13,801 bases of DNA, taken from positions 1 through 13,801 of the forward strand of contig CASEPH010000186.1 of the NCBI GenBank assembly GCA_949289625.1, written 5' to 3'. The notes under the pieces are model-generated. The model was not told the origin of the DNA and made no database searches. It saw only the letters and a program-made list of their open reading frames with translations. This DNA comes from an uncultured Clostridia bacterium. Lineage in GTDB: Bacteria > Bacillota_A > Clostridia > Oscillospirales > Oscillospiraceae. A program made the position numbers and the translations under genes. Numbering within the stretch: the stretch's first letter is position 1; every line of letters starts with the position of its first letter. Shown here piece after piece: positions 6,890-13,626 of this stretch.

Positions 6890-8227
6890 TTACATCTCCC
6901 GAAGCAGCTCGTCCACTCCATCATCCAGGGTGGTCTGTACGTCCGAACCGCCCTCCAGATCGCTGAGCATATCACCTAAAATGACATCCATCGTGCCCAT
7001 GGCGTCAAAGTGCCAGTAGGACCAGGCATTCTCCAGCTGAGAGAAGACGATCTCTCGGCGCGGATCCTCTTCAAAGGCTGCCTTGGTAATGTCCATATCC
7101 ATTGCGGACTCGTGGATGGGAAGATAGCCGGTGGCCAGAGAGAACTCGGTATGGTTTTCAGCGTTGGTCAGATACTTGATCAGATCCCAGCTGGCAGCCA
7201 GCTTATCCGCGTCCTCAGAGAAGGTAACCAGCACGTTTCCGCCCAGCGCGACGGAATCCTGTGTAAAGCTGGGCATGGGCAGGACACCGAAGTCCACCAC
7301 AGGGTCAGCTGACCAGCGGGCCAGACGGACGGAGCTGGCTACAATAAACGCGCAGTTGCCGGCCAGGAAGGTGTTTTCCGCATTGGAGTGTTCACCGACA
7401 GGCATAACGCCATTGGCCGCCAGTTTCTGCCAGAACTCCGCCACTTCCACAGCGCTTTCGTCATTATAGACGGGGGTGATCTCTCCGTCGTCGGTGTTGA
7501 TGATGGTGTTGCCGTTCTGGTTCAGCATACTCTTGAACAGCCAGGGGGCATCAGAGGTCTCAAAGCCGTAGAAGGTGCTGGAATTGTTGATGTTTCCATC
7601 CCTCTGGGCCCGCTCGGCCAGGGCATACAACTCGTCCCAGGTCTCAGGCGCCTCAGTCTCCATGTCAATGCCGGCAGCGTCAGTGATAGCCTTGTTGTAG
7701 TACAGCACGGGCACAGAAATGCCATAAGGAATAGCGCAGATCCGGCCGTCAAACATGGCGTAATCCCAAACACCGTCATAGATGTCATCTTTGTCAAAGG
7801 AGGGATCCTCAATCAGGCTCTCCACGGTGAAGTCCCCGCGGCCGCCGGTATAGAGCGGGCCGGCCGCAATCAGGGCCACGTCGGGAGCAGTTCCGGTCAT
7901 CAGGTTAGCGCTGATTTTCTCCGCAGCGTCGGCATAGCTTCCCGCATAGGACAATTCGATGTGGATGTTGGGGTTAGCCTCCTGATATGCCTTTACCTGG
8001 GCCTCAAAGGTTTCGCCGGTAACTCCGGAGACGGCATACCAGACCTGGAGGTCCACATCTCCGGTGGGCTTGGTGTAAGCGGATTCTGCGGAAGAGTTGT
8101 CAGAGGAGGACCCACCCGTTCCGGAACCTCCTGAGCTTCCAGACCCTTCACCTGTGTTGCCGCAGCCTGTCATTACAGACATCAGCATCGCGGCGGCCAG
8201 CAGAGCGGCAAATAGCTTCCTTTTCAT
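6890..8227 (-). CDS. ABC transporter extracellular carbohydrate-binding lipoprotein
   Basis: A 445-residue family 1 extracellular solute-binding protein (UgpB/MalE-like) that captures substrate outside the cell and delivers it to the two permeases encoded just upstream. It has a lipoprotein signal: MKRK, a hydrophobic stretch to about residue 19, and lipobox VMTGC with C22 as the lipidated cysteine. A Gly/Ser-rich tether follows (about 24-48). The mature fold begins near DVDLQVWYAVSG, with a family-typical TGTAPDVALIAAG segment. The ATG at 8227 has AAGGAG 8 bases upstream. It lies 20 bp after the second permease. The family takes up oligosaccharides, glycerol-phosphate and similar compounds, so the sequence alone does not give the ligand. 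The stem-loop just downstream probably raises its expression relative to the enzymes. Confidence 0.94.
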   Translation of the reverse strand: MKRKLFAALLAAAMLMSVMTGCGNTGEGSGSSGGSGTGGSSSDNSSAESAYTKPTGDVDLQVWYAVSGVTGETFEAQVKAYQEANPNIHIELSYAGSYADAAEKISANLMTGTAPDVALIAAGPLYTGGRGDFTVESLIEDPSFDKDDIYDGVWDYAMFDGRICAIPYGISVPVLYYNKAITDAAGIDMETEAPETWDELYALAERAQRDGNINNSSTFYGFETSDAPWLFKSMLNQNGNTIINTDDGEITPVYNDESAVEVAEFWQKLAANGVMPVGEHSNAENTFLAGNCAFIVASSVRLARWSADPVVDFGVLPMPSFTQDSVALGGNVLVTFSEDADKLAASWDLIKYLTNAENHTEFSLATGYLPIHESAMDMDITKAAFEEDPRREIVFSQLENAWSYWHFDAMGTMDVILGDMLSDLEGGSDVQTTLDDGVDELLREM

Positions 8228-8247
8228 AATCTGAACTCCTTTTTTCT

Positions 8248-9087
8248 TTATTTGATCCCTGTTAAGGTAATCGATTTGATAAGCTGCTTTTCATAGACAG
8301 AATACACGATCAATACCGGCACCACTGTCATCATAGCAGCCGCCATCATGACCTGATATTCACTGGAGCTCTCCTGAACCAGATATTTCAAGCCAATGGG
8401 CAGTGTGCGCAGGCTGGTGGAGTTTGTAACGATGAGAGGCCACTGATAGCTTTTCCAGTGCCCCAGGAAGGAAAACAGCGTTGCGGTTGTGATGCCTGAG
8501 GTGGCATTGGGGATCATCACCTTGAACAGGCACCGGAAGAAGCCGCAGCCGTCAATACGTGCAGCCTCCAGCAGTTCATTGGGGATAGACGCGAAAAAGG
8601 ACATAATCAGCATGGTGGTAAAGGCACTCATAATCTGCGGAAAGATGATGCCGGCATATGTGTTGACCAGCCCCATTTTACTGACAATAAAAAAGGTCGG
8701 GATAATGGTAACCACCGTAGGCACAAACATGCTGGATTGAATAAACTTGTTGATAGCATTTTTGCCTGGAAACCGAAGCTTCGTCAAAGCATACGCGGCA
8801 AGGATGGACAGAGCGATCTGGATTGCAGTCTGCATCACGGATGTAAAGATGCTGTTGAAATAGTACCGCCAAAAGGGGATCATCTCAAAAACTCGTTTGA
8901 AATTATCCAGGCTCCATTCACTGGGCAGCCACTTGGGCGGATATGCGTAAACATCTGCACTGGTTTTGAACGCCGACAAAATCATCCATACAAAGGGGAA
9001 AATCATAATGAATGCGCCAAAAATCAAGATGATGGAGAGACCTACATTGTAGTGATGCTTCCTGTGAAGCAGGGTGTGCTGTCTCAT
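8248..9087 (-). CDS. Carbohydrate ABC transporter permease, UgpE/MalG type
   Basis: A 279-residue inner permease with six predicted membrane segments (the first around 15-38). The binding-protein-dependent permease EAA loop EAARIDGCGFFRCLFKVMIP is at about 174-193, where the ATPase subunit docks. The periplasm-side segment after the first helix (SAFKTSADVYAYPPKWLP) is characteristic of the MalG/UgpE class. The C-terminus IKSITLTGIK also fits this class, which ends in a short conserved ITxGxxKG-like tail. ATG at 9087 is preceded by GAGGAGG. It pairs with the permease 22 bp upstream to form the channel. No ATP-binding subunit gene is in the operon, so the ATPase is probably shared and encoded elsewhere, as with MsmK-type ATPases. 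Confidence 0.94.
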   Translation of the reverse strand: MRQHTLLHRKHHYNVGLSIILIFGAFIMIFPFVWMILSAFKTSADVYAYPPKWLPSEWSLDNFKRVFEMIPFWRYYFNSIFTSVMQTAIQIALSILAAYALTKLRFPGKNAINKFIQSSMFVPTVVTIIPTFFIVSKMGLVNTYAGIIFPQIMSAFTTMLIMSFFASIPNELLEAARIDGCGFFRCLFKVMIPNATSGITTATLFSFLGHWKSYQWPLIVTNSTSLRTLPIGLKYLVQESSSEYQVMMAAAMMTVVPVLIVYSVYEKQLIKSITLTGIK

Positions 9088-9109
9088 ATGGCTGATTCTC
9101 CTCCTCTCT

Positions 9110-10102
9110 CTAAACGTCGACTTCTTTGCTGCCGCCGATACGGTTTTTCAGCACCGTCAGGAAAAAGATGACCGCAAACAGAATGATAGAGGCAGCCGCG
9201 CCGCGCCCCATGCGCCCGTTGGTAAAGGCCAGCTCATAGATGTAGTTTACTGCCATGGCCGTGGAGTAATTTGGTCCTCCGTCCGGCGTCATCACATTGA
9301 CCTCCGAAAAAGCTTTGAACGCATTGATGATCCCCATCATGATGACGAAATTGAGAATAGGCTTCATCAGCGGAAGTTTAATTCTGCGGATAATGTCCCA
9401 CTCATTGGCTCCATCCAGCCTGGCTGCCTCCAGATACTCTCCTGAAATTCCCTGAAGGCCAGACAAAAGCAGTACCACGTTATATCCCAACCCATGCCAG
9501 ACTGAGAACAGAATGATGGAGAGCATGGCGGTATTTTCACTGTACAGCCACTTGAGCGGCTCAATTCCGAACCAGCCAAGGATCTGGTTCAGCGGTCCAA
9601 TCCCCGGATCGTAGAACCACAGCCAGATCAGGCTGCAGGCCACGACAGGCACCACCACCGGTGAGAAATAGATCATGCGTAGCCATCTGCGAAATATGAC
9701 ATTGGAGTCCAGCATCAGTGCCACGGCCAATGCCAAAATGACGTCCAAGCTCAGCTTAACCACAGCGAACACCACTGTATTGAGCATGGCCTTTGCAAAT
9801 CTCTCGCTGGTAAACAGGTAAATAAAGTTGTCCAGCCCGTTGAATTCCATGACCCCCGTGGTCAGGCGAAAATCCGTAAAGCTCAGAACAATCAGCATTC
9901 CCAGCGGAATCACAAACAGAATTATCAGGACAATCAATGTCGGCAGCAGCAGCGTGTAGGCCGCAGCTGTCTCACCCAGGTGATAGCGGTTGCCCCGAAC
10001 TGTGATTCTCCGATTATAGACAGAGGAAAGCCGTTCCCGCAGCCGGTCCCAAGCAGCTCGAAGTCCGTCCGGCTTTTGTCCTCTGCCCTGCTTTTTCCCC
10101 AT
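9110..10102 (-). CDS. Carbohydrate ABC transporter permease, UgpA/MalF type
   Basis: A 330-residue permease with about six membrane segments beginning near residue 47. The EAA loop EAARLDGANEWDIIRRIKLP (about 225-244) is the ATPase docking site. Motifs typical of UgpA-like proteins include FTDFRL, FNGLDNFIYLF, and MMGIINAFKAFSEVNVMTPDGGP in the last part. An unusually long, strongly basic cytoplasmic N-terminus (about residues 1-42, many K/R) precedes the first helix. The start ATG at 10102 has GGGGAG about 9 bases upstream; a shorter start is not clearly supported. It lies 21 bp after the kinase-like gene and 22 bp before the partner permease. Confidence 0.94.
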   Translation of the reverse strand: MGKKQGRGQKPDGLRAAWDRLRERLSSVYNRRITVRGNRYHLGETAAAYTLLLPTLIVLIILFVIPLGMLIVLSFTDFRLTTGVMEFNGLDNFIYLFTSERFAKAMLNTVVFAVVKLSLDVILALAVALMLDSNVIFRRWLRMIYFSPVVVPVVACSLIWLWFYDPGIGPLNQILGWFGIEPLKWLYSENTAMLSIILFSVWHGLGYNVVLLLSGLQGISGEYLEAARLDGANEWDIIRRIKLPLMKPILNFVIMMGIINAFKAFSEVNVMTPDGGPNYSTAMAVNYIYELAFTNGRMGRGAAASIILFAVIFFLTVLKNRIGGSKEVDV

Positions 10103-10123
10103 GTGCTTCCACTCCCCTTTTTT

Positions 10124-11089
10124 CTAAATTTTGAGTACCCGCACCAAATTTTTCAGATAGCGGACCTCGATGTCCTCTGAATCCAGCAAATAGGGATTCC
10201 CATCGCAGATCATACAGGCCTTCGGCGAAAAGCCCCTCAAAACCACATGGTCATCCGGGCCAAACAGCAGATATTGCATCGTGGAAAATCGCCCGGTTCC
10301 CGCGTCGTTTTCTTCATAGCTGACTGCAATGTGATCACATAGTGCAATCACCCCCTTTTTGTCTCCCCAATCGCATTTTCCAAGGGGGCCATAGATTGCA
10401 CGTCCATAGTGGCTTTCCATCGCAGCACTGGACAGCACAATCTGCTGAATCGATCCCACAGCGGGGATGACAGGTGTTCCATTCAGTTCGACAAGAAAAT
10501 CAGCGGAGATCAAATCTTTTTCCGGCGATTTTGGGACCAATTTTCCATTTTGCAATAATTCGTGTACAGAGACGTTGCAGGTCTTCCCCCCTACCGTGGC
10601 CAGAAAAGTGTCTCCAATGACCAGGTCGTTAAAAGCCAGGGAAACAAAACGCCCATCCATATAGGCCGCCAGGCCGTCACAGGATATTTCCTTACAGTCA
10701 CTCAATCTGTGCCCTGTCAGCTGATCCAGCGCAGCGGAAACAACAGGGCCTACATTTGCGGTTCCGGACGCTATTCCCAGGACAGGAAGCGTCACCCCTA
10801 TCTGATAAAGTGCGGTCAGAATATAAGTCGCGGTTCCGTCTCCGCCGATACAGATGAGCTGCTCTGCACCAGCGCCCACCAACGCCTTTACCCTGGCGGC
10901 AATTTGTCCAAAATAGCTGCCATCCCCCGTCGGCGGAGCTATGAAGCGAACAGGCTCACCAAGATCACAAGTCTCCGGCTCTGTGACCAGAAGTTCTTCT
11001 CCCATGCAGAATGTACGCAGCTGTCTGAATACCGTGGATGCGGATATCCCGCCCCCGGCCTTTGGATTATACAAAACCCCTGTACGCAC
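10124..11089 (-). CDS. ATP-NAD kinase/AcoX-like kinase-fold protein
   Basis: A protein of the NAD kinase/diacylglycerol kinase fold, related to the ATP-NAD kinase and AcoX group. The frame is open up to 11227, but I choose the GTG at 11089-11087 because a near-perfect GGAGGTGATT site sits 5 bases upstream and the family match begins right there (RTGVLYNPKAGGG). This gives 321 residues. In that numbering the nucleotide-binding GGDGT is at 82-86, followed by GIASGTANVGP (105-115) and an FNDLVIGD segment near 154. It is the first gene of the operon, ahead of the transporter, which is odd for a housekeeping NAD kinase (essential and normally encoded apart). It may phosphorylate NAD, or may be the operon's own sugar/polyol kinase, since no other kinase is encoded. 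AcoX has no settled function; the role here is inference. Confidence 0.82.
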   Translation of the reverse strand: MRTGVLYNPKAGGGISASTVFRQLRTFCMGEELLVTEPETCDLGEPVRFIAPPTGDGSYFGQIAARVKALVGAGAEQLICIGGDGTATYILTALYQIGVTLPVLGIASGTANVGPVVSAALDQLTGHRLSDCKEISCDGLAAYMDGRFVSLAFNDLVIGDTFLATVGGKTCNVSVHELLQNGKLVPKSPEKDLISADFLVELNGTPVIPAVGSIQQIVLSSAAMESHYGRAIYGPLGKCDWGDKKGVIALCDHIAVSYEENDAGTGRFSTMQYLLFGPDDHVVLRGFSPKACMICDGNPYLLDSEDIEVRYLKNLVRVLKI

Positions 11090-11161
11090 GCCTGAATCAC
11101 CTCCGCTTATTCTGACCTCTCCTGCTACGGCAGTTCTAACCGAAGAAACAGCCGTCAGCCT

Positions 11162-11175
11162 GGCACAAATGTGCC
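11162..11175. promoter_or_regulatory. Candidate operator 1 (perfect 6-2-6 dyad)
   Basis: GGCACA-AA-TGTGCC is a perfect inverted repeat. With flanks, the 17 bases 11163-11179 (GCACAAATGTGCCGGTC) recur at 11244-11260 with one change. It lies just downstream of the predicted minus-strand promoter, centred near +23 in the leader of the operon, where a bound repressor would block transcription. The SorC protein encoded in the operon is the natural candidate binder, but the pairing is inferred. Confidence 0.6.
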
Positions 11176-11198
11176 GGTCAAGTGTTCTCCCTATAGTT

Positions 11199-11227
11199 AC
11201 CATAGCAAAAACAAAGTTTGAATTCAA
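11199..11227 (-). promoter_or_regulatory. Predicted promoter of the catabolic operon
   Basis: On the minus strand TTGAAT (11227-11222) is followed after 17 bases by TATGGT (11204-11199), with TG at the extended -10 position (TGCTATGGT). Each hexamer matches the sigma-70/SigA consensus at four of six positions, and spacing is optimal. The start point would be near 11191, leaving a leader of about 100 nt before the GTG at 11089. The placement between the two repeated operator-like sites supports it. Confidence 0.55.
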
Positions 11228-11242
11228 CAGATTTCGGAAAGC

Positions 11243-11256
11243 TGCACAAATGTTCC
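11243..11256. promoter_or_regulatory. Candidate operator 2 (imperfect copy)
   Basis: TGCACAAATGTTCC, a weaker dyad, sits in a 17-base segment (11244-11260) identical in 16 positions to that of operator 1. The two sites have the same orientation and are exactly 81 bp apart, about eight helical turns. It lies just upstream of the predicted -35 element of the minus-strand promoter. The two sites bracket the promoter, which suits DNA looping by a tetrameric regulator such as SorC-family proteins. The repetition is seen; the role is inferred. Confidence 0.58.
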
Positions 11257-11287
11257 GGTCGTTATATTTTTAACAATAATATACAAT

Positions 11288-11334
11288 AAAATACGCCCAT
11301 ATTTAGCAATATTAGCTAAAAATGAGCGTATTTT
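11288..11334. repeat. 20-bp near-perfect inverted repeat in divergent control region
   Basis: The arms AAAATACGCCCATATTTAGC (11288-11307) and 11315-11334 pair at 18 of 20 positions, around a 7-base loop AATATTA. The structure lies between the two divergent promoters, upstream of both. A bidirectional terminator makes little sense between divergent genes, and no T-run follows beyond the stem's own TTTT. It may be an operator for a large regulator, an insulator against read-through, or a relic of a small mobile palindromic element. The structure is certain, the function is not known. Confidence 0.75.
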
Positions 11335-11381
11335 ACCCATCCACTTGATATTTGAAATTATGTGCAGTTTTTGAAAATCGT

Positions 11382-11411
11382 TTGACAGCCTGCCGACGGA
11401 CCAACTATGAT
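11382..11411 (+). promoter_or_regulatory. Predicted promoter of the MATE/MgtC-like pair
   Basis: A consensus -35 TTGACA (11382-11387), an 18-base spacer and TATGAT (11406-11411, five of six) form a good SigA promoter. Transcription would start near 11418, giving a leader of roughly 100 nt before the ATG at 11521. A dyad abuts the -10 element, so the promoter may be repressed. Confidence 0.65.
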
Positions 11412-11427
11412 ACAGTATAATTCTGTA
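11411..11427. promoter_or_regulatory. Dyad at the -10/start region of the MATE promoter
   Basis: TACAG-N7-CTGTA (11411-11415 and 11423-11427), with TATAATT in the middle, is a 5-7-5 inverted repeat overlapping the end of the -10 hexamer and the likely start point. This position is typical for a repressor operator. The TACA/TGTA half-sites resemble those of several small winged-helix repressors (for example the BlaI/MecI type), but no such regulator is encoded in the window. Function inferred. Confidence 0.4.
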
Positions 11428-11450
11428 ACCTGCATATCGCTACTGTCAGA

Positions 11451-11472
11451 AATTTAAATCTAATTTAAATCT
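11451..11472 (+). repeat. Tandem 11-bp repeat in the MATE leader
   Basis: AATTTAAATCT occurs twice in direct succession (11451-11461 and 11462-11472). Each copy contains the 8-bp palindrome ATTTAAAT, so two identical palindromes are spaced about one helical turn apart. The repeats lie in the untranslated leader between the predicted promoter and the MATE start, and inside a longer pairing of CTGTCA (11443-11448) with TGACAG (11490-11495). It could be a protein site, an RNA element or simple slippage. Confidence 0.5.
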
Positions 11473-11520
11473 TTGTAAAACAGGTCTGTTGACAGAAAAT
11501 TATTGACTTTGGAGTTTTTT

Positions 11521-12855
11521 ATGCGCGGTACATCACTCTCTATGAAACATAACGGCAGAAGCCTGCTTCAATTTGCGGCCCCGACCATTGTCATGACAGT
11601 TTTTATGTCCCTTTATACCACGGTAGACGGAATTTTTGTGGCCAATTGGGTCTCGTCACAGGCTCTTGCCGGGTTGAATCTGGTCATTCCGGGGCTGAGT
11701 GTCCTGGTTGCCTGTGCAGTTCTGATCAGCGCAGGAGGAAGCGTCGTGATTGCACGTAAGCTCGGCCAGGGACAGAACCAGGAGGCGAGGGCAGATTTCT
11801 CTTCCCTGGTTTTCGGTACAGTCTTGTTTGGACTGGTCGTTACCGTTTTGGGGACAGTCTTTGCCTCCCCCATCCTCGGTCTGCTGGGAACCACACCAGC
11901 GCTTTTCCCTGTTGCCTATGACTACTACCAGACTTTAGTACTGTTTTCTACAAGCTGTGTGCTTCAGGTTCAGTTTCAGTATTTTTTCATTGCGGCCGGC
12001 CTGCCGCGACTGGGCCTTTTCTGCGTAACAGCCGGCGGCATAACGAATATCGTGTTGGACTATGGATTTATCGTTTTGCTGGATCTGGGGATCCGCGGCG
12101 CAGCCCTTGCAACCGGGATTGGCTATTCCATTCCGGCTGCTGTGGGATTGATTTGGTTTTCTGTTCGCAGGGATGGCGTGTTATTTTTCAGCCGCCCGGC
12201 CGCTCGTGCCTCCACTTGGCTGGAAAGCTGCGTCAATGGTGCCTCCAGCATGATTATCAATCTGGCAGGAGCGCTCGTCACCTGGCTATTCAATCGGATC
12301 ATTGTTCTCTATCTGGGCGAGGCCGGAATTTCGGCCGCTACTATTGTCCTGTATGCCAGGTTTGTATTTAACTCCATTTTATCCGGTTATGCCAGCGGAG
12401 TTTCCCCTGTTATCAGCTACAATTTCGGCAGGCAGGACTTTGACCAGGTCAAGCTGCTGTTCCGCGTCTCCGTCAAGGTTGTGATGGCAGGCTCACTTCT
12501 TTCCCTAGCAGCCTGCGCTCTGCTTTCCGAACCTGTTTCAGTTCTGTTTGCCTCTGATGATCCATACCTGGCTCAATTAGCCAGGCGCGGTATCCTTCTC
12601 TTTTCCCTGGGTTATCTTTTCAACGGGATCAACACATTTGCTGCCGCATTGTTCTCCGCCCTGAACAAAGGCAGCCTTTCCGCTGTCATGTCCTTTCTCC
12701 ACACCTTTGTCTTTTTAACTGGAGCCATGCTTCTTCTGCCCCGCCTTGGGCTGGGAGCAGACGGTGTTTGGCTTGCCGTTCCGGCAGCAGAGCTTTGCAG
12801 CCTGTTTCTCTCCATATACCTCCTGAAGCGAAATCAGAAGATCTACCGCTACTAA
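11521..12855 (+). CDS. MATE-family multidrug/metabolite exporter
   Basis: A 444-residue integral membrane protein of the MATE family (DinF/MepA/NorM-like), with about 12 membrane segments in two homologous halves, exporting small organic, often cationic, compounds in exchange for Na+ or H+. Family-typical segments are LLQFAAPTIVMTVFMSLYTTVDGIFVANWV near the N-terminus, GGSVVIARKLGQGQNQEAR in the first half, and YASGVSPVISYNFGRQDFDQVK in the second half, the clearest MepA-like signature. I choose the ATG at 11521, with GGAG 6 bases upstream; the frame extends to a TTG at 11503, which has no ribosome binding site. It is transcribed away from the catabolic operon and is followed after 39 bp by the MgtC-like gene. 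Substrate unknown. Confidence 0.93.
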   Translation: MRGTSLSMKHNGRSLLQFAAPTIVMTVFMSLYTTVDGIFVANWVSSQALAGLNLVIPGLSVLVACAVLISAGGSVVIARKLGQGQNQEARADFSSLVFGTVLFGLVVTVLGTVFASPILGLLGTTPALFPVAYDYYQTLVLFSTSCVLQVQFQYFFIAAGLPRLGLFCVTAGGITNIVLDYGFIVLLDLGIRGAALATGIGYSIPAAVGLIWFSVRRDGVLFFSRPAARASTWLESCVNGASSMIINLAGALVTWLFNRIIVLYLGEAGISAATIVLYARFVFNSILSGYASGVSPVISYNFGRQDFDQVKLLFRVSVKVVMAGSLLSLAACALLSEPVSVLFASDDPYLAQLARRGILLFSLGYLFNGINTFAAALFSALNKGSLSAVMSFLHTFVFLTGAMLLLPRLGLGADGVWLAVPAAELCSLFLSIYLLKRNQKIYRY

Positions 12856-12894
12856 AGGAAAATCCCGGAGTCCTATTCATGAAAGGAGTCTGCC

Positions 12895-13593
12895 ATGTCC
12901 TCTTTCTTTACAGCCCATCAACTGGAGCTGGAATTCTTTTTCCGCATTGTTCTCTCCAGCCTCTGCGGTGCACTGATCGGCTTTGAACGGACCAAGCGGT
13001 TTAAGGAAGCGGGCGTTCGCACCCACTGTGTGGTGGCCTGTGGTGCCGCCCTGGTTATGGTGGTTTCCAAATATGGCTTTTTTGACACAATGACTTCATC
13101 TGGAGAGTATTTGTTCGCGCTTAAGGGAGCAGATCCCTCGCGCATCGCCGCACAGGTTGTCAGCGGGATCGGCTTTTTAGGTGCCGGGGTAATTTTCCGA
13201 ACCGGGACCTCCGTCAAGGGCCTGACAACAGCGGCGGGAATCTGGGCCACCTCCGCTGTGGGTCTGTCTCTCGGAGCTGGGATGTATCTGGTGGGCGGGC
13301 TGACCACTGCGCTGATTGTCATCGTGCAATATTTAATGCACTGGCTGCCCTTTGGGCAGGACGCCTACGTGACCCAGGAGATCTGCCTGCGGCTTCGCGG
13401 CACGGAAGAGGCCAAGGAGGAAATCTTTTCCCTGCTGGAACTGCGGGGGGCGACGATCTCCTCCTGCTCCGGGAAACAGCTGGAGGACGGAGGTCAATTT
13501 TTCCGTTTGATTATCCGGGTCAAAAAGCCAGTCCAGGTCCAGGAACTGCAGCAACTGATGGAGCGGTACGATATCATGGAGTTCTCTATCTGA
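12895..13593 (+). CDS. MgtC/SapB-family membrane protein
   Basis: A 232-residue protein of the MgtC/SapB family: four or five membrane helices in the first 150 residues, then a soluble C-terminal domain (about 158-232) that looks ACT-like. Signatures are GALIGFERTKR (25-35), AGVRTHCVV (39-47), ADPSRIAAQVVSGIGFLGAG (79-98) and VKGLTTAAGIWATSAVGL (107-124), with the conserved acidic D80 and R83 present. MgtC proteins help bacteria in low Mg2+ and acid and restrain the F-type ATP synthase in Salmonella; they are not proven Mg transporters. ATG at 12895 follows AAGGAG at 7 bases. The 39-bp gap to the MATE gene implies one transcript. Whether it responds to Mg here cannot be seen. Confidence 0.93.
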   Translation: MSSFFTAHQLELEFFFRIVLSSLCGALIGFERTKRFKEAGVRTHCVVACGAALVMVVSKYGFFDTMTSSGEYLFALKGADPSRIAAQVVSGIGFLGAGVIFRTGTSVKGLTTAAGIWATSAVGLSLGAGMYLVGGLTTALIVIVQYLMHWLPFGQDAYVTQEICLRLRGTEEAKEEIFSLLELRGATISSCSGKQLEDGGQFFRLIIRVKKPVQVQELQQLMERYDIMEFSI

Positions 13594-13626
13594 ATTCAAT
13601 ACACCCGACGCAGGCATCTCTGCTCT

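Larger units (their letters stand above)
11090..11520. other. AT-rich divergent intergenic control region
   Basis: The 431-bp stretch between the chosen starts of the kinase-like gene and the MATE gene contains no convincing gene. The part nearest the minus-strand gene (11090-11227) is formally open in that gene's frame, but carries a promoter and operator-like repeat and lies beyond the strong GGAGGTGATT site, so I treat it as leader. The rest is distinctly more AT-rich than the flanking genes and holds the 20-bp inverted repeat, the plus-strand promoter with its dyad, and the tandem 11-bp repeat, annotated separately. Confidence 0.7.

Noticed and set aside
7388..8134. 248-residue plus-strand open frame
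   Set aside because: Antisense of the binding-protein gene, which has lipobox and family motifs; the antisense product has no recognisable features.
11489..11494. TTGACA as a second -35 element before the MATE gene
   Set aside because: No -10-like hexamer follows at 16-18 bases, and it would overlap the start codon region.
11503..11520. TTG start for the MATE gene
   Set aside because: No Shine-Dalgarno site before it, while the ATG at 11521 has GGAG at proper spacing.
12918..13322. 134-residue minus-strand open frame
   Set aside because: Antisense of the MgtC-like gene; low-complexity P/A/T content typical of a shadow.
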